Positions 32,948 to 41,872 of a stretch of DNA of 64,000 nt are shown here, piece by piece. The notes beneath the pieces are model-generated. The model saw only the letters and a list, made by a program, of their open reading frames with translations. It did not search any database and had not been told where the DNA came from. The DNA lies in NCBI GenBank assembly GCA_963844175.1, contig CAWJNE010000020.1:62001-126000 (forward strand), read 5' to 3'. Source of the stretch: JALZMG01 sp963844175 (GTDB lineage: Bacteria; Actinomycetota; Acidimicrobiia; Acidimicrobiales; Ilumatobacteraceae). The position numbers were made by a program, and so were the translations under genes. Numbering within the stretch: the stretch's first letter is position 1; each line of letters begins with the position of its first letter.

Positions 32948-33967
32948 ATGAAGGTCGACGGAGGCATCCCCACCCAGCTGGACAAGGCGGCCGCCCAGGC
33001 CCAGGAGCTCGAGCGCACCGGCTACTCCGGGGCGTGGACGGCCGAGACGGCGCACGACCCGTTCATGCCGCTGCTGCTCGCTGCCGAGCACACCGACACG
33101 ATCGAGCTCGGCACGTCGATCGCCGTGGCCTTCGCTCGCAGCCCGATGACGTTGGCCAACACGGCGTGGGACCTGCAGGCCTACTCCAAGGGACGGTTCG
33201 TCCTCGGTCTCGGCAGCCAGATCAAGCCGCACATCACGAAGCGCTTCTCGATGCCGTGGAGCCACCCGGCGGCCCGCATGCGCGAGCTGATCCTGGCCAT
33301 CCGGGCGATCTGGGACACGTGGCTGACCGGCACCAAGCTCGAGTTCCGCGGCGAGTTCTACACCCACACCCTGATGACACCGTTCTTCACCCCCGACGCC
33401 AAGGACCTCGACGGCGTGGGCGTCCCGAAGATCTTCCTGGCCGGCGTCGGCGGACTGATGACCGAGGTCGCCGGCGAGGTGTGCGACGGCTTTCTCTGCC
33501 ACGGGTTCACGACCGAGCGGTATCTCCGGGAGGTCACCATCCCGGCCCTCGAGCGCGGCCGGGCCAAGGCCGGCAAGACGATGGACGGGTTCGAGATCGT
33601 CGGACCGAGCTTCGTCGTGACCGGTAACGGCGACGAAGAGTTGGAGCAGGCGGCATCCGGCACCCGCCAGCAGATCGCCTTCTACGGTTCGACGCCGGCC
33701 TACCGCCCCGTGCTCGAGCTGCACGGCTGGGGCGGCCTGCAGGACGAGCTCAACACGCTGTCCAAGCAGGGTGAGTGGGTGCAGATGGGCAAGCTGATCG
33801 ACGACGAGATCCTGAACACGTTCGCTGTCGTCGGCGCCCCCGAGCAGGTCGGACCCGAGTTGCACCGCCGCTACGGCGACGTGGTCGACCGCATCTCGTT
33901 CTACGCGCCGTACAAGTCCGACCCGGATCGCTGGGCCAAGGTGCTCGACGACATCAAGTCCGGCTGA
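32948..33967 (+). CDS. F420-dependent LLM-class oxidoreductase (TIGR03617-like)
   Basis: 339 aa, a luciferase-like (beta/alpha)8 barrel: the N-terminal MKVDGGIPTQLDKAAAQAQE, GYSGAWTAETAHDPFMPLL, TIELGTSIAVAFARSPMTLA, GRFVLGLGSQIKPHITKRFS, and KIFLAGVGGLMTEVAGEVCD. These blocks match the actinobacterial F420-dependent family known as TIGR03617. It presumably transfers hydride between F420 and an unknown, probably lipid-like substrate. It is followed 2 bases later by the VOC gene on the same strand. Confidence 0.9.
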   Translation: MKVDGGIPTQLDKAAAQAQELERTGYSGAWTAETAHDPFMPLLLAAEHTDTIELGTSIAVAFARSPMTLANTAWDLQAYSKGRFVLGLGSQIKPHITKRFSMPWSHPAARMRELILAIRAIWDTWLTGTKLEFRGEFYTHTLMTPFFTPDAKDLDGVGVPKIFLAGVGGLMTEVAGEVCDGFLCHGFTTERYLREVTIPALERGRAKAGKTMDGFEIVGPSFVVTGNGDEELEQAASGTRQQIAFYGSTPAYRPVLELHGWGGLQDELNTLSKQGEWVQMGKLIDDEILNTFAVVGAPEQVGPELHRRYGDVVDRISFYAPYKSDPDRWAKVLDDIKSG

Positions 33968-33969
33968 GC

Positions 33970-34347
33970 ATGTACGGGGAGTTCTTCCCGATGCTGGCGA
34001 CCCGCGACCTGGGTCCGATGCTGCACTTCTACCGTGACCTGCTGGGCTTCGAGCAGACCTACCAGTTCCCGCCCGACGGCGCACCCGGGTACGTCGGGCT
34101 GCGCCTCGGCGTCTCCGAGCTGGGCATCGGCGCCGGTGGTGACGACACGCACGGCGAGCCCGGACGGATGTCGTTCTGCATCTACGCCCACGACTGCGTC
34201 GAGGCGGTCAGCGCGCTCCGGGAGGCCGGCATCACCGTCCTCGCCGACCCCGAGGATCAGCCGTGGGGCGAACGCATGGCCCGTGTGGCCGACCCCGACG
34301 GCAACGTCGTGGTGATCATGCAGCGGCTCCCAGCAACCACGCCCTGA
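33970..34347 (+). CDS. VOC-superfamily (glyoxalase-like) protein
   Basis: 125 aa. Single VOC module pair: FFPMLATRDLGPMLHFYRDL, LGFEQTYQFPP, and the C-terminal EDQPWGERMARVADPDGNVV. This small class includes glyoxalases, dioxygenases and bleomycin-binding proteins; the substrate cannot be told. The start is 2 bases after the previous stop, so it is co-transcribed with the F420 oxidoreductase. Its last 32 bases overlap the convergent HDAC-family gene. Confidence 0.88.
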   Translation: MYGEFFPMLATRDLGPMLHFYRDLLGFEQTYQFPPDGAPGYVGLRLGVSELGIGAGGDDTHGEPGRMSFCIYAHDCVEAVSALREAGITVLADPEDQPWGERMARVADPDGNVVVIMQRLPATTP

Positions 34348-35365
34348 CGTTGGCGCCGAGCGCGTCGTCGGCGTAGCCGCCCTCCTGGACCACCACCATC
34401 GGCCGGCCGAGGGCGGCCACTGCCGCGCCGCAGCGACCCATCCCGTCGGTGGTCAGGGCGAGGTCGCACATCGGGTCGTCGACGAAGGTGTCGACACCGA
34501 GCGATACCACGACGACCGCCGGGTCGAAGGCGTCGAGGGCGACGAGGGCACGGTCCAGCGCCCTCGAGTAGGCGTCGTCGTCGGTCCCGGCGGGCAGCGG
34601 CACGTTGCAATTGGTGCCACGGCCCGGGCCGGCACCGACCTCGTCGGCGAACCCGGTGTGGTACGGGTAGGCCCGGGCCGGATCGCCGTGCAGCGAGGCG
34701 AACATGACGTCGTCGCGCCCGTAGAAGATCTGCTGGGTTCCGTTCCCGTGGTGGTAGTCGACATCGAGCACGGCGATCCGCCCGCCGGCGCCGGCGAGGT
34801 GCACGGCGGCGATCGCCGCGTTGTTGAAGAAGCAGTACCCGCCGTACAGCGACGTGGTGGCGTGATGACCGGGTGGCCGGCACAGGGCGTAGGCCAGCGG
34901 CGCCCCGGCGAGGACGGCGTCCGCCGCGCCCAGCGCGCAGTCGACGGCCGAGCGGGCGGCGTCGTACGTGCCGGCGGTCAGCGGCGTGGTCGTCTCGAAG
35001 CACCACCAGCCAAGGCGAGCGGCGACGGCCGACGGTTCCCGTCGCTCCTCCATGCCCGCCCGCAGCGCCGACATGGCGAACACGTCCGGCACCACGTCGT
35101 GAACGGGCTTGACCGCCTGCTGGTACTCGTCCCACGCCGACGACAGGAACTGCACGAGACCCGGATCGTGGACGGCTTCGATCGCCGCGGTGCCGGTAAC
35201 CGTCGGCTCGTCGATCGCGAACCGGGCGTCGCCGGCCAACGCGGCGCGGATCGCTTCGGCCCGGCCCGGGTGCTCGAACGGCGGCTGCAGTCCCGACGAC
35301 TCGATCTCGTACTCGGGGTCGTGGGCCCGGTGGCGGTCCGAGGCGAACACCGGGATGGCACTCAA
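34316..35365 (-). CDS. Histone-deacetylase-family amidohydrolase (acetylpolyamine-hydrolase-like)
   Basis: 349 aa. Zn-dependent HDAC fold: RPPGHHATTSLYGGYCFFNN, VLDVDYHHGNGTQQIFY (metal-binding Asp/His), SLGVDTFVDDP and VVQEGGYADDALG. Bacterial members remove acetyl or other acyl groups from polyamines and other amides. The chosen TTG overlaps the acyl-AMP ligase stop as TTGA; a GTG at 35350 is the alternative. Tight coupling to the ligase suggests a shared acyl-chain substrate or pathway (inferred). The catalytic residues all appear intact. Confidence 0.9.
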   Translation of the reverse strand: MSAIPVFASDRHRAHDPEYEIESSGLQPPFEHPGRAEAIRAALAGDARFAIDEPTVTGTAAIEAVHDPGLVQFLSSAWDEYQQAVKPVHDVVPDVFAMSALRAGMEERREPSAVAARLGWWCFETTTPLTAGTYDAARSAVDCALGAADAVLAGAPLAYALCRPPGHHATTSLYGGYCFFNNAAIAAVHLAGAGGRIAVLDVDYHHGNGTQQIFYGRDDVMFASLHGDPARAYPYHTGFADEVGAGPGRGTNCNVPLPAGTDDDAYSRALDRALVALDAFDPAVVVVSLGVDTFVDDPMCDLALTTDGMGRCGAAVAALGRPMVVVQEGGYADDALGANVRAWLLGAAA

Positions 35366-37062
35366 AGCAGGTCCAGCTGCTCCTCGAGGTACTGCTCCCT
35401 GCACTTCGAGCGCTGCAACTTGCCCGACGACGTCTTCGGCAGCGTCCCGGCGCGCACCAGCATCACGTCGCGTGGCGGCAGCCCGCAGACCTCGAGCGTG
35501 CGGTGGTGGATGTCGTGGCGCACGGCGTCCGGGTCGATGCCGGCGACGGCCCGCACCTCGGCCACGACGACCACGCTCTCCTTACCCTTGTAGCCCTCCA
35601 TCCCGAAGGCGATGACGTTGCCGGCCCGGATACCGGGGAGCCCGGCGACGGCCCGCTCGATGTCCTCGGGGAACACGTTGCGCCCGCCGACGATGATCAC
35701 GTCCTTGATCCGCCCGCACAGCACCAACTCGCCGTCGAGGAGGTACGCGAGGTCCCCCGTGCGCAGCCACCCGTCGTGGAACAGGTCGCGCGTCTCGTCA
35801 GGTCGCCGGTAGTACCCGGGCGTCACCGAGGTCCCGCGGATCAGCAGCTCGCCGACGTGGCGCTCGGGGCGGTCCTCGTAGGTCTCGGAGTCGACCACAC
35901 GCATCTCCAGACCCGGCACCGGTCGGCCGAGCAGCGGGAGGCGGCGAGCGACCAGCGCCAAGTCGTCCGGGTCGTCGACATCGACCGGCTTGGCCACGCG
36001 GTCGCGTTCCAGGACGACCCGATCGACGGTGTCGCAGACCAGCCCGCGACAGCGCGGCGGGAAGGACCCGGCGATGGCCACCTCGGCCATGCCGAAGGCC
36101 GGGAACATGCCGCCGGGCGTGAACCCGAACCGACCGGCGGCGACGACGAACGCCTCGACGGCGTCCGGGTCGACGGGCTCGGCGCCGGACAGGGCGAGGG
36201 TGAGCGACGACAGGTCGAGATCGTGCATCCGCTTCAACGCCCGTGTCGCCAGCACCCACGCGAAGTTCGGCCCGGCCGTGGCCGTGCCCCGCCAGTCCGA
36301 GATCCACTGCATCCAGTTCCCCGGGTGGGCCAGGAAGTCCTGCGGGGCCGCCTGCACCAGCTCGACACCACGGGTCATCGGGATCGACAGGAAGCCCACC
36401 AGCCCCATGTCGTGGTACAGCGGCAGCCACGACACCATCACCTCGTCGCCGCCCATCTCGGCCGCCGCACACGCTGCATCGACGTTGGCCGAGAGCACCC
36501 GGTCGGGGATCATCACGCCCTTCGGCTCGCTCGTCGACCCGCTGGTGTACTGCAGGATGACGAGCCGCTCGGGATCGTCGAGCGGCAGCTCGAGCCGGTC
36601 CCCCGGCGGCACGCCCGGAGCGCCCGGCAGGACCGCCGCCATCGGCTCGATCGGTGGGTCGCCGGGCGCCGCTTCGTAGAACGGCGCCAGCTGCTCGTCG
36701 ATCAGCACGAGCTTGGCGTCGCCGTGGCGGATGCGGGCCCGGGTGGAAGCGACGAAGGCCTCGAGCGAACCCATGCGCATGGGCAGCGGTAGGACCATCG
36801 ACGCCAGGCCCGCCATCCAGCACCCGCGCACCGCCGTGATCAGCTGCCTGCTGGTCGGACCGAGGATCGCCACATGGTCGCCTGGGACGAGCCCGCGCGC
36901 CTGGAGTGCGGCGCCGACGGACCTGGCCTCGTCGTGGACCTGGCGCCACGACAGCCGGAGGGGCTGGCCGTCGGGCGTCACCGAGGAACCGACGAGACGG
37001 ACACCGGCGCCGGAGTCCGCCGCCGCCTCCAGCCGTGCGATGGTCGAGGACGGAAGCGGCAT
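35362..37062 (-). CDS. Fatty-acyl-AMP ligase / AMP-dependent synthetase
   Basis: 566 aa. AMP-forming family motifs: YTSGSTSEPKGVMI (P-loop), SWLPLYHDMGLVGFL, the A5-like FGMAEVAIAG, GWLRTGDLAYLLDGELVLCG, RIKDVIIVGGRNVFPEDIE and the C-terminal catalytic TLPKTSSGKLQRSKCRE. The LPLYHDMGLVG block is typical of the FadD-type fatty-acyl-AMP ligases that feed polyketide or lipid assembly. ATG start with TAGCGT 9 bases upstream and no Shine-Dalgarno. It is coupled to the HDAC-like gene by a TTGA overlap and divergent from leuS. Confidence 0.92.
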   Translation of the reverse strand: MPLPSSTIARLEAAADSGAGVRLVGSSVTPDGQPLRLSWRQVHDEARSVGAALQARGLVPGDHVAILGPTSRQLITAVRGCWMAGLASMVLPLPMRMGSLEAFVASTRARIRHGDAKLVLIDEQLAPFYEAAPGDPPIEPMAAVLPGAPGVPPGDRLELPLDDPERLVILQYTSGSTSEPKGVMIPDRVLSANVDAACAAAEMGGDEVMVSWLPLYHDMGLVGFLSIPMTRGVELVQAAPQDFLAHPGNWMQWISDWRGTATAGPNFAWVLATRALKRMHDLDLSSLTLALSGAEPVDPDAVEAFVVAAGRFGFTPGGMFPAFGMAEVAIAGSFPPRCRGLVCDTVDRVVLERDRVAKPVDVDDPDDLALVARRLPLLGRPVPGLEMRVVDSETYEDRPERHVGELLIRGTSVTPGYYRRPDETRDLFHDGWLRTGDLAYLLDGELVLCGRIKDVIIVGGRNVFPEDIERAVAGLPGIRAGNVIAFGMEGYKGKESVVVVAEVRAVAGIDPDAVRHDIHHRTLEVCGLPPRDVMLVRAGTLPKTSSGKLQRSKCREQYLEEQLDLL

Positions 37063-37071
37063 CGGAGCGCG

Positions 37072-37077
37072 ACGCTA
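37072..37077 (-). promoter_or_regulatory. Probable -10 box of the acyl-AMP ligase gene
   Basis: TAGCGT (TANNNT) on the minus strand, 9 bases before the ATG, with no visible Shine-Dalgarno. Confidence 0.4.
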
Positions 37078-37138
37078 TCCGCACGACCGGATCGGACGGC
37101 TCACCTGGGAAGACCGTTACGTAGGCTGTCCGCTCGCC

Positions 37139-40033
37139 ATGACCACGTCGCCGCAGACCACGAACGAAACGCCGGCCACCGACGAGACGCCGGCGCACCG
37201 GTACACCGCGACGCTGGCCCGCGAGATCGAGCTCAAGTGGCAGGACCGCTGGGACGCCGAGGGCACGTTCGAGTCACCCAACCCGGCCGGACCCCTGGCC
37301 GACCCCGAGGGCGTCGCCAGTCGCGGCCCGAAACTGTTCATTCTCGACATGTTCCCGTACCCGTCGGGGACGGGGCTGCACGTCGGTCATCCGCTCGGCT
37401 TCACCGGCACCGACGTGTTCGCCCGCTACCAGCGGATGGCTGGCCGCAACGTCCTCTACACGATGGGCTTCGACGCCTTCGGGCTGCCGGCCGAGCAGTT
37501 CGCCGTGCAGACGGGCACCCATCCGGCGATCACCACGGCCGACAACATCGTGACCTACCGCCGCCAGATCCGCCGGCTGGGGCTGAGCCACGACCAGCGC
37601 CGGTCGATCGACACGACGGACCCCTCGTACTACCGATGGACGCAGTGGATCTTCACCCAGATCTTCGAGTCCTGGCACGACCCGGAGGCCGTGCGGCCCG
37701 ATGGAGGCGTCGGGCGGGCCCGCCCGATCGCCGAGTTGCGCGCCGAGCTCGACGCCGGCACCAGGACCCTGGACGACGGTCGCTCGTGGTCGGCGCTGTC
37801 GGCGTCCGAGCGGGCCGACGTGATCGACGGGTACCGGCTGGCCTACGTGGCCAACGCCCCGGTCAACTGGTGCCCGGGCCTCGGCACGGTGGTCGCCAAC
37901 GAGGAGGTCACGGCCGACGGCCGCAGCGATCGCGGCAACTTCCCGGTGTTCAAGCGCGACATGCGCCAGTGGATGATGCGCATCACGGCCTACGCCGACC
38001 GGCTGATCGACGACCTCGATGCGCTCGACTGGACCGACTCGCTGAAGACGATCCAGCGCAACTGGATCGGCCGCTCCCCCGGCGCCCGGGTCGACTTCGC
38101 CAGCCCGGCCGGGCCGATCTCGGTGTTCACGACCCGCCCGGACACGTTGTTCGGGGCCACGTTCATGGTCCTCGCCCCGGAGCACCCGCTGGTGCCGGAC
38201 CTGACGGGCGGTGACCAAGCTGTCGACGTGCTGGCGTACCGCCGGCAGGCCGAAGGGCGCAAGGACGTCGACCGGCTGGACGAGGGGCGCCTGAAGACCG
38301 GGGTGTTCACCGGCAGCTACGCCACCAACCCGGTGACCGGGCAGGACGTGCCGATCTGGATCGCCGACTACGTGCTGATGGGCTACGGCACCGGGGCGAT
38401 CATGGCCGTGCCGTGCGGCGACCAGCGCGACTTCGAGTTCGCCGCCGCCTTCGGGCTGGACGTGCCGCCGATCCAGCGGCCCCCCGACGAGTGGTTCGCC
38501 GCCCAGGGCATCGAGCCCACGCTCGACACGGCGCGGTGGCCCGAGGCGTTCGTCGGCAACGCCCCGTACATCAACTCGTCGAACGGCGACCTGGATCTGG
38601 ACGCGGTCGATTCGGTGGCCGAGGGCGTCGCCGCCACCAACGCCTGGCTGGAGGCCAACGGGTACGGCGAGGCGACGATCACCTACAAGCTGCGCGACTG
38701 GCTGTTCAGCCGCCAGCGCTACTGGGGTGAGCCGTTCCCGATCGTCTACGACACCGCAGGGCACGCCCACGCCTTGCCGGACGAGCTGCTGCCGCTCACG
38801 CTGCCCGAGACCGACAGCTTCTCGCCGCGCACGTTCGACCCCGACGACGAGTTCTCCGAGCCCGAGAGCCCGCTCGACCGACTGGGGGCCTGGGTCGACG
38901 TCGAGCTGGACCTGGGTGACGGGCCGCAGCGGTACCGCCGGGACACCAACGTGATGCCGAATTGGGCAGGGTCGTGCTGGTACGAGCTGCGCTATTGCGA
39001 CCCGACCAACGAGGTGGCCTTCGTCGACCCGGAGGTCGAGCGGTACTGGATGGGGCCGCGCCCGGAAATCCGCGCCGATCACCCCGGAGGCGTCGACCTG
39101 TACGTCGGCGGTGTCGAGCACGCCGTGCTGCACCTGCTGTACGCCAGGTTCTGGCACAAGGTGCTCTACGACCTGGGCCACCTCTCGTCCCACGAGCCGT
39201 ACGCCCGGCTGTTCAACCAGGGGTACGTCCTCGCCGCCGCGTACACGGACGAGCGGGGGGTGTACGTCGAGGCCGAGGACGTGCTGGGCGGGCCCGACGG
39301 AACGTTCACGTTCGAGGGCGCGCCCGTCACCCGCGAGTGGGGGAAGATGGGCAAGAGCCTGAAGAACGCCGTCTCCCCCGAGGTGATCTACGAGGCATAC
39401 GGGAGCGACACCCTGCGCCTGCACCTGATGGCGACCGGTCCGCTGGACGCCTCCCGCCCGTGGGAGACGCGCGACGTCGTCGGGATGTATCGCTTCCTGC
39501 AGCGGCTGTGGCGCAACGTGATCGACGAGTCGACCGGCCGGGCAACCGTTGTCGACGAACCGGCCGACACCGAGACCCGCCAGCGGTTGCACCGCACCAT
39601 CGACGTGGTCCGCACCGAGGTCGAGGCCCTGCGGTTGAACACGGCGATCGCCAAGCTGATCGAGCTGAACAACCACGTCACGAAGACAGACGAGCCGACC
39701 AGTCGCGAAGTCGCCGAGGCGCTGACGCTGATGGTGGCGCCGTTCGCCCCGCACGTCGGTGAGGAGCTGTGGCACCGGCTGGGCCACGACGAGACGGTGA
39801 CCTACGTACCGTTCCCCGTCGCCGATCCGGCGCTGCTCGTGGAGGAAACCGTCGAGTATCCCGTGCAGGTGAACGGCAAGGTGCGCAGCCACGTGGTGGT
39901 GCCGGCGTCGGCGTCCGTCGACGAGGTGGAGGCGGCGGCGCTGGCCGACCCCAAGATCGCCGCGGCGACGGCCGGGCGCGCCCCCAAGAAGGTCATCGTC
40001 GTCCCCGCCCGCATGGTCAACGTGGTGCTGTAA
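37139..40033 (+). CDS. leuS: Leucyl-tRNA synthetase
   Basis: 964 aa, in the bacterial range. HIGH-type motif PYPSGTGLHVGHPLGF, a CP1 editing domain (VFTTRPDTLFGATFMVLAPE, then MAVPCGDQRDFEFA), the leucine-specific insertion, KMSKS as KMGKSLKNAVSP, and a C-terminal anticodon-binding domain ending in KKVIVVPARMVNVVL. It charges tRNA-Leu. ATG chosen just before the low-complexity start (MTTSPQTTNETPATDETPAH); TAGGCT lies 11 bases upstream with no Shine-Dalgarno, suggesting a very short leader. Confidence 0.97.
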   Translation: MTTSPQTTNETPATDETPAHRYTATLAREIELKWQDRWDAEGTFESPNPAGPLADPEGVASRGPKLFILDMFPYPSGTGLHVGHPLGFTGTDVFARYQRMAGRNVLYTMGFDAFGLPAEQFAVQTGTHPAITTADNIVTYRRQIRRLGLSHDQRRSIDTTDPSYYRWTQWIFTQIFESWHDPEAVRPDGGVGRARPIAELRAELDAGTRTLDDGRSWSALSASERADVIDGYRLAYVANAPVNWCPGLGTVVANEEVTADGRSDRGNFPVFKRDMRQWMMRITAYADRLIDDLDALDWTDSLKTIQRNWIGRSPGARVDFASPAGPISVFTTRPDTLFGATFMVLAPEHPLVPDLTGGDQAVDVLAYRRQAEGRKDVDRLDEGRLKTGVFTGSYATNPVTGQDVPIWIADYVLMGYGTGAIMAVPCGDQRDFEFAAAFGLDVPPIQRPPDEWFAAQGIEPTLDTARWPEAFVGNAPYINSSNGDLDLDAVDSVAEGVAATNAWLEANGYGEATITYKLRDWLFSRQRYWGEPFPIVYDTAGHAHALPDELLPLTLPETDSFSPRTFDPDDEFSEPESPLDRLGAWVDVELDLGDGPQRYRRDTNVMPNWAGSCWYELRYCDPTNEVAFVDPEVERYWMGPRPEIRADHPGGVDLYVGGVEHAVLHLLYARFWHKVLYDLGHLSSHEPYARLFNQGYVLAAAYTDERGVYVEAEDVLGGPDGTFTFEGAPVTREWGKMGKSLKNAVSPEVIYEAYGSDTLRLHLMATGPLDASRPWETRDVVGMYRFLQRLWRNVIDESTGRATVVDEPADTETRQRLHRTIDVVRTEVEALRLNTAIAKLIELNNHVTKTDEPTSREVAEALTLMVAPFAPHVGEELWHRLGHDETVTYVPFPVADPALLVEETVEYPVQVNGKVRSHVVVPASASVDEVEAAALADPKIAAATAGRAPKKVIVVPARMVNVVL

Positions 40034-40052
40034 CACCACGTCGAGAGCACGG

Positions 40053-40196
40053 GTCACCGGCGAGCGAAGCGAGCTCATCGGGTGCGCCCAGATCGGGCGC
40101 GCGAGAGTTCCATCGGGCGACTCGATCTGGGCGCACGTCTCGGTCTGAGACTCCGCGCCCAGATGGCCCACTCCTGCGCTCGCTTGGACCGGTGAC
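40053..40196. repeat. Nested palindromic (REP-like) element, copy 2
   Basis: Outer arms GTCACCGG (40053) and CCGGTGAC (40189), next AAGCGAG (40067) and CTCGCTT (40179), then a 14-bp perfect pair GTGCGCCCAGATCG (40082) and CGATCTGGGCGCAC (40123). The small hairpin GTCTC-GGTCT-GAGAC (40137) is followed by CGCGCCCAGATGG. The last part aligns with the element at 25334-25411. It fills the gap between leuS and the EVE gene. Confidence 0.75.
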
Positions 40197-40219
40197 TCGT
40201 GGCGCGCCATGATCGCGCC

Positions 40220-40687
40220 ATGGCCGCGTGGTTGTTGAAGAGTGAGCCGGACGTGTTCGGGTACGACGACCTCGTGCGCAACGGGCGCGAGGGGTGGGAC
40301 GGTGTGCGCAGCTACCAGGCCCGGATCCACCTGCGGGCGATGCGCGTGGGCGACCAGGCGATCTTCTACCACTCCCAGGCCAAGCCACCCGGGGCGGCCG
40401 GGATCTGCGAGATCGTCGGCGGCGCCGAGCCCGACCCCACCCAGTTCGACCCGGCGTCGAAGTACTACGACCCGACCTCACCCCTCGACGACCCGCGCTG
40501 GGACTGGGTGACGGTGGCGCCGGTGCGGGCGATCAACTTCGTCTCGCTGGCCGAGCTGCGGGCGATCCCCGAGATGGCCACCTCGCCGCTCCTGGCCCGG
40601 GGCAACCGCCTGTCGGTGCTGCCGCTGACCGACGACCAGTTCGCCGCGATCGTCGCCTACGCCGACCGGCGCAGCGAGCGCGACTAG
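40220..40687 (+). CDS. EVE-domain protein
   Basis: 155 aa. A complete EVE domain, PUA-like fold: MAAWLLKSEPDVFGYDDLVR, the aromatic cage region with GVRSYQARIHLRAM, VGDQAIFYHSQAKPPGAAGI, and WDWVTVAPVRAI. EVE domains bind modified bases in DNA or RNA, and family members sit in restriction or tRNA-modification contexts; free-standing bacterial copies near unrelated genes are common. An upstream ATG at 40199 in frame is less likely because conservation starts at 40220. Confidence 0.9.
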   Translation: MAAWLLKSEPDVFGYDDLVRNGREGWDGVRSYQARIHLRAMRVGDQAIFYHSQAKPPGAAGICEIVGGAEPDPTQFDPASKYYDPTSPLDDPRWDWVTVAPVRAINFVSLAELRAIPEMATSPLLARGNRLSVLPLTDDQFAAIVAYADRRSERD

Positions 40688-40703
40688 CGCGGCCCGCCGC
40701 GGT

Positions 40704-41831
40704 TCACGCGGTGTACCCCAGCACGCCGCGGCGAACCGCCAAACTACGACGATGGATCTGAGCGCGGCCGAGGCCCGGGTGCTGGCCTGCCTGATCGAGA
40801 AGGAGATGGCCGTCGCCGACTCCTACCCGCTGACGCTGAACGCGCTGCGCCTGGCCTGCAACCAGTCGACCAATCGCCACCCCGTCGTCGCCTACGACGA
40901 CCGCATCGTCGAGGCCGCCCTGCTGTCGCTCAAGTCGATGGGCCTCGTTCGCTTCGTGCACCCGTCCCACGGGGGTCGCACGATCCGCTACCGCCACAGC
41001 GCCGACGAGCGTTGGCGCATGTCCACGGCCGAGCTGGGCGTCCTCGCCGTTCTCGTGCTGCGCGGCGCGCAGACCACCAACGAGGTGCGGGCGCGGGCGG
41101 AGCGGCACCTCGAGGGCGACGACGGACCGGTCAGCGCCGACGAGGTGCTCGACGCCCTCGCCGCCCGCAGCCCCGACCCCTTCGCCGTTCGCCTGGAGCG
41201 CCGACCCGGCGAGCGTGAGGCCCGCTGGGCGCACGCGCTGACCGACGACGAGGACGGCCACGCCGACGCGGTGACCGACCGGCCGGTCGACTCCGCTCCG
41301 CCGACGGAAGCCCCCCTGGACCACGACCTGGCCCGCGACGTCGCCGAGCTGTGGGCGCGCGTCGAGCGCCTCGAGCGCGCCCTCGGCCTGGACGAGGACG
41401 TCAGCTGAGCTGACGGCCGGCACGTCGTCGCCGGCTGGGCCACCGCGATCGAGGTCGAGCGAGAGGCTGTTCATGCAGTAGCGCATGCCGGTCGGCGCCG
41501 GCCCGTCGGGGAACACGTGACCCAGGTGCGAGCCGCAACGCCGGCAGCGCACCTCGGTGCGGACCATGAAGTGGCTGCGGTCCTCGATCAGCTCGACGGC
41601 CTCGGCGACTTTCGGCTCGGTGAAGCTGGGCCAACCACTGCCGGATTCGAACTTCGTCGAGGCGTCGAACAGGTCTGCACCGCACGCCGCGCAGCGGTAG
41701 GTGCCGTCGCCGTGCTCGTTGACGTACTCGCCGCTCCACGGCCGCTCGGTGCCGGCTTCTCGCAGCACGTGGAACTGCTCCGGCGACAGCAGGTCGCGCC
41801 ACTCGGACTCGGTGCGCTCGATCTCGGGCAT
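40704..41831 (-). CDS. msrB: Methionine-R-sulfoxide reductase MsrB with uncertain 3' end
   Basis: MsrB domain at residues 1-130: GTERPWSGEYVNEHGDGTYR, zinc site CAACG, FESGSGWPSFTEP, RCRRCGSHLGHVFPDGP and the catalytic region MRYCMNSLSLDL with Cys. It reduces the R epimer of methionine sulfoxide. The open frame does not stop where MsrB normally ends (near 41430) but runs 240 further residues antisense through the YceH-like gene. That tail is unlikely to be real; a small indel near 41440 would give a stop at 41401. TACCGT with 6-base spacing precedes the ATG: a leaderless promoter. Confidence 0.75.
   Translation of the reverse strand: MPEIERTESEWRDLLSPEQFHVLREAGTERPWSGEYVNEHGDGTYRCAACGADLFDASTKFESGSGWPSFTEPKVAEAVELIEDRSHFMVRTEVRCRRCGSHLGHVFPDGPAPTGMRYCMNSLSLDLDRGGPAGDDVPAVSSADVLVQAEGALEALDARPQLGDVAGQVVVQGGFRRRSGVDRPVGHRVGVAVLVVGQRVRPAGLTLAGSALQANGEGVGAAGGEGVEHLVGADRSVVALEVPLRPRPHLVGGLRAAQHENGEDAQLGRGHAPTLVGAVAVADRATPVGRVHEANEAHRLERQQGGLDDAVVVGDDGVAIGRLVAGQAQRVQRQRVGVGDGHLLLDQAGQHPGLGRAQIHRRSLAVRRGVLGYTA
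40752..41408 (+). CDS. YceH-like protein (DUF480)
   Basis: 218 aa. Two winged-helix-like repeats of DUF480: MDLSAAEARVLACLIEKEMA, YPLTLNALRLACNQSTNRHP, then TAELGVLAVLVLRGAQTTNE, and a C-terminal short coiled coil (ARDVAELWARVERLERALGL). YceH function is unknown. The family match is clear, so this strand is taken as coding although the msrB frame also runs open across it. It starts 64 bases after the EVE gene. Confidence 0.9.
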   Translation: MDLSAAEARVLACLIEKEMAVADSYPLTLNALRLACNQSTNRHPVVAYDDRIVEAALLSLKSMGLVRFVHPSHGGRTIRYRHSADERWRMSTAELGVLAVLVLRGAQTTNEVRARAERHLEGDDGPVSADEVLDALAARSPDPFAVRLERRPGEREARWAHALTDDEDGHADAVTDRPVDSAPPTEAPLDHDLARDVAELWARVERLERALGLDEDVS

Positions 41832-41837
41832 GACGCA

Positions 41838-41843
41838 ACGGTA
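41838..41843 (-). promoter_or_regulatory. Leaderless -10 box of msrB
   Basis: TACCGT on the minus strand, 6 bases from the msrB ATG and no Shine-Dalgarno. Same hexamer as the promoters at 30321 and 32935. Confidence 0.55.
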
Positions 41844-41872
41844 CCGACGGGTGATGAGGGCGACTCGGCACC

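Noticed and set aside
37274..40372. Long minus-strand open frame opposite leuS
   Set aside because: leuS has all synthetase motifs; the antisense frame shows none.
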